The notes: generated by a model not told the origin, from the letters alone. 64,000 bases of DNA from Companilactobacillus metriopterae (GCF_004117915.1 NZ_RSTD01000001.1:744001-808000); one strand, 5' to 3'. Positions 48,656 to 58,410 are shown, counted from the stretch's first letter. Numbers and translations are program-made.

Positions 48656-49666
48656 CTAAGCATCTTTTTCTTTATTTATTTGTTCAAAATATTTATTTGC
48701 TTTACTAATTGTATCATTAATTATCATTTCTCTAATTTGTTTAACTGTATAATAAACAGTTTTTGCATCTGCTGATCCATGAGCTTTAATAACTGGGGAT
48801 TTGAGACCTAGTAAAACTGCTCCACCAGCTTGTGAAGTATCAAAGATCTTTTTTAAATCATTTAGAGCTGGTGAAACTATTGCAGCACCCAATTTTGTAA
48901 AAATACCATTAGTAGTCAACGCTTGCTTTAATTGTTTTAAAAGAATTGTAGAAGTTCCTTCAGTGGCCTTCAAAGCAGCATTACCAGTAAATCCATCAGT
49001 AACAATTACATCAGCAACTCCGGCTAGAATATCACCTGATTCTACATTTCCAATAAAGTTAATTCCTTCAGTATTTTTCAACAATTGATAGGCATCTTTA
49101 TGTAAGGTATCACCCTTATCATATTCTTCTCCGTTATTAAGCAGAGCAACACGAGGATTTTCAATTTTCTTAACATCACGTGCATAAATTGATCCCATAA
49201 TGGCCCATTGTTGTAAAAATGAAGCCTTCGATTCAGCATTAGCACCAACATCAAGAATATTAACACCATTTGATGAATTAATAACTGGAAGTGTCGGCAT
49301 AAGTGCAGGACGATCAACTTGTTTGATACGGCCAACTATGAAAATACCACTAGCCAAAAGTGCCCCTGTATTTCCAAGAGATAATACTGCCTGTGCATCA
49401 CCATTTTTAACAGCTGTAGCTGCAAGAACCATGGAAGATTGTTTCTTAGATCTAATTGCTTTGACAGGTTCATCAGTTCCTAAAATTTCTTCATCTGTGT
49501 GGACAATTGTAATTCTTTCAGAATCAGTCAATACAGCTTTAATTTTAGATTCATCTCCGTAAAGAATAAATTCTAAATCTTTCCACTCATTACGTGCTTG
49601 CTCAATTCCTTGAACTACTACTTCTGGAGAATTATCTCCACCCATAGCATCAACTGCAATTTTCAT
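48656..49666 (-). CDS. plsX: Phosphate acyltransferase PlsX
   Basis: Converts acyl-ACP to acyl-phosphate for PlsY, first step of phospholipid synthesis in Firmicutes. The start chosen is ATG 49666 (336 residues, MKIAVDAMGGDNSPE), with GAGG 6 bases upstream; a GTG at 49678 overlaps that site. The C-terminal part has VIVTDGFTGNAALKATEG and LLGLKSPVIKAHGSADAK. It follows recG directly (the recG stop is at 49678). Confidence 0.97.
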   Translation of the reverse strand: MKIAVDAMGGDNSPEVVVQGIEQARNEWKDLEFILYGDESKIKAVLTDSERITIVHTDEEILGTDEPVKAIRSKKQSSMVLAATAVKNGDAQAVLSLGNTGALLASGIFIVGRIKQVDRPALMPTLPVINSSNGVNILDVGANAESKASFLQQWAIMGSIYARDVKKIENPRVALLNNGEEYDKGDTLHKDAYQLLKNTEGINFIGNVESGDILAGVADVIVTDGFTGNAALKATEGTSTILLKQLKQALTTNGIFTKLGAAIVSPALNDLKKIFDTSQAGGAVLLGLKSPVIKAHGSADAKTVYYTVKQIREMIINDTISKANKYFEQINKEKDA

Positions 49667-49677
49667 ATATTTCCTCA

Positions 49678-51720
49678 CTAATCAAAATTATTTAATTGAT
49701 CAAATTCTTTGGATAAGAAAGATTTTAACACTTTAGTTTCTAAATTATCTACATTCTGTTCTTTTTCAAAAAATTCTTTTGATTCTCGTTGCGCAATTTC
49801 TAATATATTAACATCATTAACCGGATTAGCAACTTTGAATTCGGGCAGTCCGGACTGTTGACTTCCTAGTAAATTACCAAAACCGCGCATTCTTAAATCA
49901 GCTTCTGCCAGAACAAATCCATCATTCGTAGAAGTCATCATTTTCATTCTTTCTACCCCAGATTTGTTTTTAGGATCTGAAATAAGAATACAGTACGATT
50001 GTTTGTCACCACGACCAACACGTCCTCTTAACTGATGAAGTTGTGAAAGTCCAAATCTATTAGCGTCATAAATTACCATGACCGAAGCATTCGGTACATC
50101 AACACCTACTTCAATTACTGTAGTAGAAACCAATATATTAATCTTCTGATTGGTAAATTTTTCCATAACAGACTCTTTCTCTATTGTTTTCATCTGACCA
50201 TGGAGTAATCCTACCCTGTATTTATCACCATACAGTTCTTCAAATTTTTCAAAAATGAGTTCGGCATTTTTCAAGTCTATTGTTTCAGATTCAGATATTA
50301 ATGGTGTAACTACATAAATTTGTGCGTTATCTTTCAATTGTTTCTCTACAAATTGATACATCTGATCAATTTTTTGATTTCTAATCCAGTAAGTCTTAAT
50401 TTCCTTACGACCTGCAGGCAACTCATCAATTTTAGAAACAGTCATATCACCATATGTTGTGATGGCTAAAGTTCTTGGTATCGGAGTCGCTGTCATTGCT
50501 AAGATATCAGGATTTACGCCCTTTTGACGCAGTTGTTTTCGCTGATTAACACCAAATCGATGTTGTTCATCTATTACAGCTAATCCTAAACTTTTAAATT
50601 CAACATTTTCTTGAATTAAAGCATGTGTACCAACGATAATATTGGTTTTTCCAGTTTTGATAGATTCGTTTATAAGTTCTCGTTGTTTCTTAGTTTGAGA
50701 ACCTATCAACAATGATGTACGAATTCCATATGGTTCTAGCATTCCTGCTATCTTATCAAAATGCTGTTGTGCAAGTATTTCAGTTGGTGCCATTATTGCT
50801 GCTTGAAATCCAGATGTAAATGAAGCAAGCATCGCAATTACTGCCACAATCGTCTTTCCATAGCCAACATCCCCTTGTAGCAGCCGGTTCATATGCTTTT
50901 CAGAAGACATATCTGACAATATTTCTTCAACAACCCTTGACTGCGCATTGGTTAAATCGAATTTCAAATTAGCAATAAAATCTGCAATAAATTTCTTATC
51001 ATATGTCTGTTTCAAACCAAATTGTTCATTGCTATTTTTACGAGCAATTTCTTGGATACCACATTGAAATAAGAAAAATTCTCTAAATTTAGCACTACGC
51101 CTGGCGTCTTCATTTATTTCTTCATTTTCAGGAAAGTGCATCCCCTTAACAATATCATGGTCATTTAGTAAATGATATTTTTCTCTAATATATGATGGAA
51201 TCAGGGTTGTAATTTGATCTCCATAATTTTCATATGCTTGCTTGATTAATCCAATCAGAGTCTTTTGATGAATATTCTTATTTACAGAATAAACTGATTC
51301 TAAGCCAGAGTCGTTTACTGATGAACTTGTTATTACTTTCATACCAACAAGTGAACGGCTGTTTTCGTCCCATTTTCCATAAACTGATGTCTCTTCGCCA
51401 GTGATAAATTTATCCTTCAACCAAGGTTGATTAAAAAATGTAATCATAACTGACTCGTTTTCCACTAAAACTCTGACATTTAATCTTGTTTTTTTATATC
51501 CAAATCTCGAAACCACCGGATCACTAGCTACTATTCCTTTGATCAAAATTTTTTCTTGATCTAACGCTTCATCTAGCGACTTAGCTTCCATATCCTCATA
51601 TCTAAAAGGAAAATAGAAAAGTAAATCATAAATATTTGTTATTCCAAGTGATTGGAGTGCCTGGACTCTCTTGGGACCAACACCAGAAAGCGATGTAATA
51701 GGTATATCTATTAATTCCAC
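49678..51720 (-). CDS. recG: ATP-dependent DNA helicase RecG
   Basis: Branch-migrates stalled forks and Holliday junctions. The 680-residue protein has the N-terminal wedge/OB domain, then helicase motifs LLQGDVGYGKTIVAVIAM (Walker A, near 280), MAPTEILAQQHF, DEQHRFGV, MTATPIPRTLAI and QLRGRVGRG, and the C-terminal TRG region. The start is GTG 51720, just before ELIDIPITSLSGVG. It follows fakA after a terminator hairpin. Confidence 0.98.
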   Translation of the reverse strand: MELIDIPITSLSGVGPKRVQALQSLGITNIYDLLFYFPFRYEDMEAKSLDEALDQEKILIKGIVASDPVVSRFGYKKTRLNVRVLVENESVMITFFNQPWLKDKFITGEETSVYGKWDENSRSLVGMKVITSSSVNDSGLESVYSVNKNIHQKTLIGLIKQAYENYGDQITTLIPSYIREKYHLLNDHDIVKGMHFPENEEINEDARRSAKFREFFLFQCGIQEIARKNSNEQFGLKQTYDKKFIADFIANLKFDLTNAQSRVVEEILSDMSSEKHMNRLLQGDVGYGKTIVAVIAMLASFTSGFQAAIMAPTEILAQQHFDKIAGMLEPYGIRTSLLIGSQTKKQRELINESIKTGKTNIIVGTHALIQENVEFKSLGLAVIDEQHRFGVNQRKQLRQKGVNPDILAMTATPIPRTLAITTYGDMTVSKIDELPAGRKEIKTYWIRNQKIDQMYQFVEKQLKDNAQIYVVTPLISESETIDLKNAELIFEKFEELYGDKYRVGLLHGQMKTIEKESVMEKFTNQKINILVSTTVIEVGVDVPNASVMVIYDANRFGLSQLHQLRGRVGRGDKQSYCILISDPKNKSGVERMKMMTSTNDGFVLAEADLRMRGFGNLLGSQQSGLPEFKVANPVNDVNILEIAQRESKEFFEKEQNVDNLETKVLKSFLSKEFDQLNNFD

Positions 51721-51751
51721 TTTACTATCCTCCCTTTATCTAAAAATGAAA

Positions 51752-51781
51752 ATACACCTAATTCAACTGAATTAGATGTAT
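51752..51781 (-). terminator. Intrinsic terminator after fakA
   Basis: 13-bp stem ATACATCTAATTC/GAATTAGGTGTAT (one G-U) followed by TTTCATTTTT on the minus strand. recG starts 31 bp beyond. Confidence 0.75.
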
Positions 51782-51785
51782 CTAA

Positions 51786-53468
51786 TTATTCCACTGAAAC
51801 TAAATATTGATAGACTGGTTGTCCACCATTATGAATTTCTGATTCTAAATCAGGATATTTTGAAGTAATATACTCTTCAATATGCTCGGCTCCTTCTTCA
51901 GAACCGTCCTCACCAACTAAGATAGTGATAACTTCACTTTCTTCATCAATCATGATATCTAGCATTTTTTCTGTAGCTTCAATAATATCTTCATTATCAA
52001 TGACAATCTTGCCATCAACAATACCCATGAAGTGACCATTAGTAATCTTAATACCATCAATTTCAGTATCTCTGATTGCCTGAGTAACTTGTCCACTCTT
52101 AACAGTAGCCAAAGCTTCTGTCATATTCTCTTTATTCTCATCAAGATCACCTTCTGGATTAAACGAGAACATAGCAGTCATTCCTTGTGATATGGTCTTA
52201 GATTCTACTACTACTACGGGAATATCCACTAAATCAACTGCTTGTTTAGCAGCCATAACTATATTTCCATTGTTTGGTAAAATGATAGCTTTCTTGGCTT
52301 TTGAAGCATTCAACACATCCACAAAATCATTTGTAGAAGGATTCATAGTTTGACCACCATTAATTACATGAGTTACTCCTAAACTTTCAAATAACTCAGT
52401 AATTCCTGCACCTGAAGAAACAGTAATTACTGCAAAATCTACTTCTTTTGGTTTTTCAGCAGTTTCTTTTGCTGGTTCCTCGTCATCTTCTTCAATAATA
52501 TTTTCATGTTGTATCTTCATATTATCAATTTTGATTTTTACTAATGAACCAAACTTGTGTCCTTCTTCCCAAACTTTGTAAGGGTAGTTTGTATGTACAT
52601 GAACTTTAATAACTTCATCATCAGATACAACCAATAATGAATCACCAATTTCATTTAGGTCATTTCTCATTTTTTCATAGTCAAATTTTTCATCGGTAGT
52701 TGCACCTTCGCCTAGTTCAACCATCATTTCAGTACAGTAACCATGTTCAATATCATCTGTATCAAACTTACCTTGAACTGATTGATGATGAGTAGCATTG
52801 ACCATTTCATCCATTTCAACCTCATCAGGTTGATAAACGTCTTCACCTGCAATACCTGAAAGTCCTTCTAGAAATCCCTCATAAATGAAAGTTAGACCTT
52901 GTCCACCAGAGTCGACTACCCCTACTTCTTTAAGAACAGGTAAAAGAGACGGTGTTTGTTCAAGACCGTCTTTTGCTCCGGCAACTACGGCACTCATAAC
53001 TTCAACAGTATCATTTGTTTCATTTGCCTTTTTCATTCCATATTCAGAGGCAACTCTAGCAACTGTCAAAATTGTACCTTCAACTGGTTTCATAACTGCC
53101 TTATATGCAGTTTTTACTCCATTATCGAAGGCTTGAGCCAAATCCATAGCACTCAAGTTTTCTTTATCTTCAATACTTTTTGAGAACCCACGGAATAATT
53201 GTGAAGTAATAACCCCTGAATTACCACGAGCTCCCATTAATAGTCCCTTAGCAAGAGCTTTACCTAAAGTACCTACATGATTACTAGTTGATTCATTAAC
53301 AGCCTTAAAACCACTCTTAATGGTCAAACTCATATTTGTTCCTGTATCCCCATCGGGAACTGGGAAAACATTTAGTGAATTAACAAACTTTGCATTCTTT
53401 TCCAATCGATGAGAAGCAACACGTACCATGTCAGAAAACTCATCTCTGGTAATTAACTCTTTACTCAA
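51786..53468 (-). CDS. fakA: Fatty acid kinase subunit A (FakA/YloV, DAK2 domain)
   Basis: Kinase domain protein that phosphorylates fatty acids held by FakB proteins, feeding acyl-phosphate to PlsY. The 560-residue protein has an N-terminal DAK2 domain (NVFPVPDGDTGTNMSLT near 30, GARGNSGVI), a middle domain and a C-terminal DegV-like part. The start is TTG 53468 with GGAGG 7 bases upstream. It is paired with the Asp23 gene (33 bp) and lies near plsX-acpP, fitting a phospholipid neighbourhood. Confidence 0.94.
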   Translation of the reverse strand: MSKELITRDEFSDMVRVASHRLEKNAKFVNSLNVFPVPDGDTGTNMSLTIKSGFKAVNESTSNHVGTLGKALAKGLLMGARGNSGVITSQLFRGFSKSIEDKENLSAMDLAQAFDNGVKTAYKAVMKPVEGTILTVARVASEYGMKKANETNDTVEVMSAVVAGAKDGLEQTPSLLPVLKEVGVVDSGGQGLTFIYEGFLEGLSGIAGEDVYQPDEVEMDEMVNATHHQSVQGKFDTDDIEHGYCTEMMVELGEGATTDEKFDYEKMRNDLNEIGDSLLVVSDDEVIKVHVHTNYPYKVWEEGHKFGSLVKIKIDNMKIQHENIIEEDDEEPAKETAEKPKEVDFAVITVSSGAGITELFESLGVTHVINGGQTMNPSTNDFVDVLNASKAKKAIILPNNGNIVMAAKQAVDLVDIPVVVVESKTISQGMTAMFSFNPEGDLDENKENMTEALATVKSGQVTQAIRDTEIDGIKITNGHFMGIVDGKIVIDNEDIIEATEKMLDIMIDEESEVITILVGEDGSEEGAEHIEEYITSKYPDLESEIHNGGQPVYQYLVSVE

Positions 53469-53501
53469 AATACATCCTCCACAAATAGGTTGGTAAGTAT
53501 A

Positions 53502-53870
53502 TTAACCAATGTCATCTAGTACTTTAATACCCTGAACATAAACATTGATGGAACCAGCAGGTGTTCCCAACATTGATTCCAAATTATATTTAACTTTTTC
53601 TTTTAAATTTTTAGCTACTTCAGATATTTTAATTCCATAACCAACAATTACATAAACATCTACAGATAATTTATCGTTTTCTTGAGATATAACAACCCCA
53701 CGTGAATAATCTTCACGATTCAAAATTGTGTTCATACCATCTCGTAATTGATGTTTACTTGCCATTCCAACAATTCCATATATGTCAGAAGCTGCTCCAC
53801 CGACTATAGTAGCAACAGTATTTGTTGAAATATCAATCTTACCATTTTTTGTATTAATAGTAACAGTCAT
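53502..53870 (-). CDS. yloU: Asp23/Gls24 family envelope stress protein (YloU)
   Basis: 122-residue DUF322 protein: ISTNTVATIVGGAASDIYGIVGMAS (about 14-38) and VDVYVIVGYGIKISEVAKNL. Family members sit at the membrane periphery in staphylococci; the yloU-yloV pair is conserved in Firmicutes. Role here unknown. It is divergent from rpmB across a 183-bp gap. Confidence 0.93.
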   Translation of the reverse strand: MTVTINTKNGKIDISTNTVATIVGGAASDIYGIVGMASKHQLRDGMNTILNREDYSRGVVISQENDKLSVDVYVIVGYGIKISEVAKNLKEKVKYNLESMLGTPAGSINVYVQGIKVLDDIG

Positions 53871-54053
53871 TTTTAGATCCTCCTATTTACACTATGGATC
53901 AAAGTTATAAACAATAAAATTTTATCATAGCCACATTTCTAATAAAAGTTTTTACATCAATATATTTAGTCTATTGCAAGAAAGAATTAGATATGGTAAG
54001 TTATTTAGGTGATATTTTAAAAGAAAACATGTAGCCAAAGGAGGGTCGGTCCC
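53871..54053. other. Divergent intergenic region yloU / rpmB
   Basis: 183 bp, AT-rich, with the yloU ribosome-binding site at one end and AAGGAGGG for rpmB at the other. It must contain at least two promoters, but I see only weak hexamers (for instance TTGCAA near 53983 on the plus strand). No ORF or clear RNA structure. Confidence 0.6.
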
Positions 54054-54239
54054 ATGGCAAAAGATATTATTACAGGCCGTAAGACTGTGTTCGGTAACAA
54101 ACGTTCTCACGCTCTTAATTCATCAAAACGTTCTTGGAAGCCAAATTTGCAAAAAGTTCGTATTCTTGTAAATGGTAAGCCTAAACGCGTTTGGGTTTCA
54201 ACTAGAGCTTTGAAATCTGGAAAAGTTACTCGAGTATAA
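54054..54239 (+). CDS. rpmB: 50S ribosomal protein L28
   Basis: 61-residue basic protein: [21 protein letters not shown] and [21 protein letters not shown]. It lacks the zinc-binding Cys pairs of some L28 paralogues, so it is the zinc-independent form. Monocistronic, plus strand, with AAGGAGGG upstream and a terminator right after. Confidence 0.98.
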   Translation: MAKDIITGRKTVFGNKRSHALNSSKRSWKPNLQKVRILVNGKPKRVWVSTRALKSGKVTRV

Positions 54240-54240
54240 T

Positions 54241-54277
54241 AAAAAGACTAACAACTAAGTTGTTAGTCTTTTTTTTT
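54241..54277. terminator. Bidirectional terminator between rpmB and thiN
   Basis: GACTAACAAC-TAA-GTTGTTAGTC with A5 and T9 flanks. The thiN stop codon (54263-54265) lies in one arm. Confidence 0.92.
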
Positions 54278-54928
54278 GTCTCTAGATTGAATAACGGCAA
54301 CAACACCACTATCAAAACTATAATGAATTTTATCATTCACAAACTCATTACTAGCCCAACTTATTGGATGGTCACTATTAAAATTTGAAAGTTTGTATTT
54401 AGCGTCTAAAATACTCAAATTATCGACAGCACCCAAGCCGACAAATCCGATATACTTCATATTTTCTTCTTTAGTGACCGTATAGGAACCTGGTCTTCTA
54501 AATTCAATTGTATTAGTATTCGAAACAAATTTTATCTTATCAAAGAATGACTCAAATCTTTCATCAAATGGAAGAAATAAATTAACTAAGAAATGGTCAA
54601 TCCTACCGCTTGTTCCACCATAAATATAATACTCGTCAGCATTATATTTATCATTTGCAATTAGCATAACTAATTCCGAATCAGTGTCATCTTTTTCGGG
54701 CGGATATTGGTGAACGTCATTTACTTTACTTTCAATAAGTTCCCTATCAGCTTGATCGATAGAATCAAAATCTCCTACTGCAAGATCTGGAGTTATTCCA
54801 TGTTGAAGTAAATACAGATTTCCCCTATCAGCTCCTGCCCAATAACCAGGAATGTCCTTGGGATTATCTACAAAATCTTGTGGGTAATCCTCTGAAGGTC
54901 CACCTAAAAGAATATTTACTCTGACCAT
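54263..54928 (-). CDS. thiN: Thiamine pyrophosphokinase
   Basis: Makes thiamine diphosphate from thiamine and ATP. The 221-residue protein has GADRGNLYLLQHGITPDLAVGDFDSI (about 32-57) with the metal-binding Asp cluster, PPEKDDTDSELVMLIA and YGGTSGRIDHFLVNLFL. It overlaps rpe by one base and is the last gene of the priA-thiN cluster. No TPP riboswitch is nearby. Confidence 0.97.
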   Translation of the reverse strand: MVRVNILLGGPSEDYPQDFVDNPKDIPGYWAGADRGNLYLLQHGITPDLAVGDFDSIDQADRELIESKVNDVHQYPPEKDDTDSELVMLIANDKYNADEYYIYGGTSGRIDHFLVNLFLPFDERFESFFDKIKFVSNTNTIEFRRPGSYTVTKEENMKYIGFVGLGAVDNLSILDAKYKLSNFNSDHPISWASNEFVNDKIHYSFDSGVVAVIQSRDKKKD

Positions 54929-55596
54929 TAGTCAGCGATAGTCTTTCTTAAACCTTCTAGTCTGTCACCAAATCCAGGTTCACCATTATATAAGTATGAT
55001 CCAGCAACAAATATATCAGCACCGGCTTCAGCACAAGGTACTATTGTCTTATCATTTATTCCACCATCAACTTCAATTAGGAAGTTTGCATCGGCTGAAG
55101 TTTGGCGTAATTGATCTAATTTTTGAACTTTATTAGCCATACTTGTGATAAACTTTTGTCCACCAAATCCTGGATTTACTGTCATAACTAGAATTTGATC
55201 TAAAATAGGAAACATCCATTTTACAGCTTCAATTGGTGTTCCAGGATTAATAACAATTCCAGACTTAACACCATAACTCTTGATCAATTCAACTGATCTA
55301 TAAGCATGTTGAGAACTCTCGGCATGAATCATAATTGTGTCTGCACCAGCATCAACAAGGTCTTTAATATATTCATCTGGATTATCAATCATCAAATGAA
55401 TATCTAAAGGTTTATCTGTAACTCGTTTCATACCAGCAACTACTTCTGGACTAAATGACATATTTGGTACAAAATGACCATCCATAATATCAATATGGAA
55501 TACGTCTGCACCAGCTTTATCAGCCATTTGTACATCTTCTTTTAAGTTCATAATATCAGCTGCCAAAATTGAAGGAGCTATTAATTTTTCAGTCAT
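54928..55596 (-). CDS. rpe: Ribulose-phosphate 3-epimerase
   Basis: Interconverts ribulose-5-P and xylulose-5-P in the pentose phosphate/phosphoketolase pathway. The 222-residue TIM barrel shows APSILAADIMNL, HIDIMDGHFVPNMSF and MTVNPGFGGQKF, with the metal and catalytic Asp/His in place. It lies between rsgA (11 bp) and thiN, the usual Firmicutes cluster. Confidence 0.98.
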   Translation of the reverse strand: MTEKLIAPSILAADIMNLKEDVQMADKAGADVFHIDIMDGHFVPNMSFSPEVVAGMKRVTDKPLDIHLMIDNPDEYIKDLVDAGADTIMIHAESSQHAYRSVELIKSYGVKSGIVINPGTPIEAVKWMFPILDQILVMTVNPGFGGQKFITSMANKVQKLDQLRQTSADANFLIEVDGGINDKTIVPCAEAGADIFVAGSYLYNGEPGFGDRLEGLRKTIAD

Positions 55597-55607
55597 AATT
55601 CACCTCA

Positions 55608-56498
55608 TCAGTATCTTTTTTTTGTGTTTCTAATTTCATTTAAAAAGTATAAATAATTTTCATATCTACTTTTAATAATTGTACCCTTTTCTACTTGATC
55701 TTTTACAGCACAGTTTGGTTCATTAAAGTGCATACATCCCCTGAATTGGCATAAATGGCTATATTTAACCATTTCAGGGAACAAAGTAGGTAATTCCTCT
55801 TCATCAATATCTATTAGCTCTAATGATGAAAAACCTGGAGTATCAGCGACTAACCCACCCGCTATATCAAATAGTGAAACTTGACGTGTTGTATGTTTAC
55901 CTCGACTCAAAGCTTTAGAAATCTCAGCAGTAGCAAGGGCTAATTCAGGATCTATATAATTTAAAATCGTAGACTTTCCTGCACCAGACTGACCAGTAAA
56001 AACTGTTGTTTTATCTAAAAAATATTCTTTTAGTCTATTAATTTGTTCTGGGCTGTAACACTCACGATCTGTAAATGTTACATAATCTGCCTCATGGTAA
56101 CTTTCGATAATCTGTTTCAATTTTTCATACGACTCATCTGACAATAAATCAGTCTTAGTCAAATAAATGAGTGGTTGAATGTTGTTATGTTCAATATTCA
56201 ATAAAATCTTATCTAATAGATTACTAGAAAAATTTGGTTCTACTGCAGATGTGACAACTATAGCTTGATCAACGTTAGCAATGGGAGGACGAACCAGACT
56301 ATTTTTTCTATCTTCAACTTCTAAGATGTATCCTAGCTCATCACTTTTTTCAAACTTTACACGATCACCAACAACAGGTTTTATATTTCTCTTTCTGAAA
56401 TTTCCTCTTGCTCTGGTTCTAATTAATTCATTAGTTTCATCTTCCAAAACATCGTAAAAACCACTTATTGATTTTAAAATTCTTCCTGTTTTTTCCAT
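55608..56498 (-). CDS. rsgA: Ribosome small subunit-dependent GTPase RsgA (CpgA)
   Basis: Circularly permuted GTPase checking late 30S assembly. The start chosen is ATG 56498 (296 residues, MEKTGRILKSISGFYDV), matching the family N-terminus; upstream ATGs at 56513 and 56525 overlap prkC. There is an OB fold, then G4 (LTKTD), G1 GQSGAGKSTILNYI, G3 DTPGFSS, and a C-terminal zinc site (HLCQFRGCMHFNEPNC). It is a phosphorylation target of PrkC in Bacillus, which fits the adjacent kinase/phosphatase pair. Confidence 0.96.
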   Translation of the reverse strand: MEKTGRILKSISGFYDVLEDETNELIRTRARGNFRKRNIKPVVGDRVKFEKSDELGYILEVEDRKNSLVRPPIANVDQAIVVTSAVEPNFSSNLLDKILLNIEHNNIQPLIYLTKTDLLSDESYEKLKQIIESYHEADYVTFTDRECYSPEQINRLKEYFLDKTTVFTGQSGAGKSTILNYIDPELALATAEISKALSRGKHTTRQVSLFDIAGGLVADTPGFSSLELIDIDEEELPTLFPEMVKYSHLCQFRGCMHFNEPNCAVKDQVEKGTIIKSRYENYLYFLNEIRNTKKRY

Positions 56499-56505
56499 AC
56501 GTTCG

Positions 56506-58410
56506 TTATCCATTAACCGATCCATTCATAATTGATTGACCATCCCTAACAACAGAATATGTTCCAGTTTCTCCTGATTTTAAATTAAAACTCAAAGTAA
56601 CACTAGTATCAGAAGAAATCGCCATTGTACGGTAAGGAGAATTATTATCGTGATTATTATCATTTATATAAATTGCAATATTGTTACTTCCACCAGATTC
56701 ACCAGAATAAGGAATATTGATAGTTTTATTTACAGTTGATACTGCTGATGTATCCTTACCTTTAGAAACTACAACCGTGACTGTTGAACCTTGATTAATA
56801 GTAGCATTTGCTGAAGGACTCTGGCTAATTATTGTTCCATTTTCAACAGTATCTGAATAATCATAAGTTACATTCAAATTAATACCCGCTGATTCTGCAT
56901 ATGATTGTGCCGAAGATAATGTTGATCCAACTAAATTCTTTAATGTTATCGTTTCAACTGTCTTAGCTGAAGATTTAGCAATCGTAATAGTTAGACTCTT
57001 ATCTTTAGGTTTAACTTTTGTTCCTGATTTGATACTCTGTTTAACTATTTCTCCGGCATTATATTCCGATGTAGTTATATATTTTTTCTTAATTTTAAAA
57101 CCACGTTTAGTCAAATTGTCAGAAACATCATCGTAGTCTTTTCCTACTAGATTAGGCATTTTATAGAACTTTGCACCTAAACTGACAATCAAATCTACGC
57201 TAGAATTGTTTTTAAGTTTGACGCCCTTTGCGGGTATGGTTTTAATTACATGACCTGCCTCAATAGTGTCACTGTTCTCTTTTTGAACTTGACCTACTTT
57301 CAAATTAGAAGCACTTAGCATAACTTTAGACTGCTTAAGCGTAAGGTTTTGGATATCTGGAATACTTGTTTCTTGATTAGACCTAGACAACATAAATATG
57401 CCAAATATTAAAATAATTGCTGCAATAATACCTGATACAATTGCTATTTTTTTACGCCTAGATAATCCATTTTCAGGTTTATACTTGGTCAAACTACTTA
57501 ATTCTTTAGTATCTAAAACTTTAGTTTCATTCAAATCTTCAGTTTCTACAGGAATGAATTTTGGTTCATTTGCTCTTTCCGGAGAAAGGCAAGTTTTCAA
57601 ATCCTCAGACATTTCTTTTACTGATTGATATCTTTGTTTCGGATCCTTAGTAGTTGCTTTTAGGACAATATTTTCCAGTACCTGTGGAATATTAGGATCA
57701 AAGCTTCTAAGATCAGGAATGCTATCTTTGGAGTGTTTTAAAGCAACAGAAACAGCTGTATCACCAGTAAAAGGAACCTTTTTAGTTAACATTTCATACA
57801 AAATAATTCCCATTGCATAAATATCAGATAACTCAGTTGCGGAACCACCTCTGATTTGCTCTGGAGACATGTAGTGTACCGAACCAACCAACGAATTAGT
57901 TCTGGTGATCGATCTATCACTTAAAGCCAATGCAATACCAAAATCCGAAACTTTCACTTGAACGGGATCTTTTGAAGTATCAACAAGAATGTTCTCTGGT
58001 TTCAAATCTCTATGTATAATTCCATGACTATGAGCTTCAGAAACAGCATCTGCTATCTGTTCCATAATATCGACTACTTCATGATAAGGAATAGGATAAT
58101 TTTGTTGAATATACTTCTTCAGATTAGGGCCTTCAACATAATCAATAATGATATATTGAATTCCCTTTTCAGTAGTACCAACATCCAAAACATTAACAAT
58201 ATTAGGACTGGATAATTCGCTAGTTGCTTTTGCTTCTCTTCTGAATCTTCTTTTAACAGCTTCATCATCTTGCAAATCATATCTTAGAGCTTTAAGTGCC
58301 ACTTGTTTGTTTAATTTAGTGTCGTTTACTAAATAAACATTTGCCATACCACCTTCACCGAGAGTACGAATAATTTCATAGCGACCACTTATCAATGCAC
58401 CTTTATCCAT
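56506..58410 (-). CDS. prkC: Serine/threonine protein kinase with PASTA repeats (PrkC/Stk1)
   Basis: Membrane Hanks-type kinase sensing muropeptides or lipid II. The 634-residue protein has a kinase domain (about 10-270) with GEGGMANVY, Lys40, HRDLKPEN (133-140) and DFG (156-158), a basic juxtamembrane part, one transmembrane helix (about 320-345), three PASTA repeats (about 350-555), and a C-terminal beta-rich domain of about 75 residues. It lies 2 bp after prpC. Confidence 0.98.
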   Translation of the reverse strand: MDKGALISGRYEIIRTLGEGGMANVYLVNDTKLNKQVALKALRYDLQDDEAVKRRFRREAKATSELSSPNIVNVLDVGTTEKGIQYIIIDYVEGPNLKKYIQQNYPIPYHEVVDIMEQIADAVSEAHSHGIIHRDLKPENILVDTSKDPVQVKVSDFGIALALSDRSITRTNSLVGSVHYMSPEQIRGGSATELSDIYAMGIILYEMLTKKVPFTGDTAVSVALKHSKDSIPDLRSFDPNIPQVLENIVLKATTKDPKQRYQSVKEMSEDLKTCLSPERANEPKFIPVETEDLNETKVLDTKELSSLTKYKPENGLSRRKKIAIVSGIIAAIILIFGIFMLSRSNQETSIPDIQNLTLKQSKVMLSASNLKVGQVQKENSDTIEAGHVIKTIPAKGVKLKNNSSVDLIVSLGAKFYKMPNLVGKDYDDVSDNLTKRGFKIKKKYITTSEYNAGEIVKQSIKSGTKVKPKDKSLTITIAKSSAKTVETITLKNLVGSTLSSAQSYAESAGINLNVTYDYSDTVENGTIISQSPSANATINQGSTVTVVVSKGKDTSAVSTVNKTINIPYSGESGGSNNIAIYINDNNHDNNSPYRTMAISSDTSVTLSFNLKSGETGTYSVVRDGQSIMNGSVNG

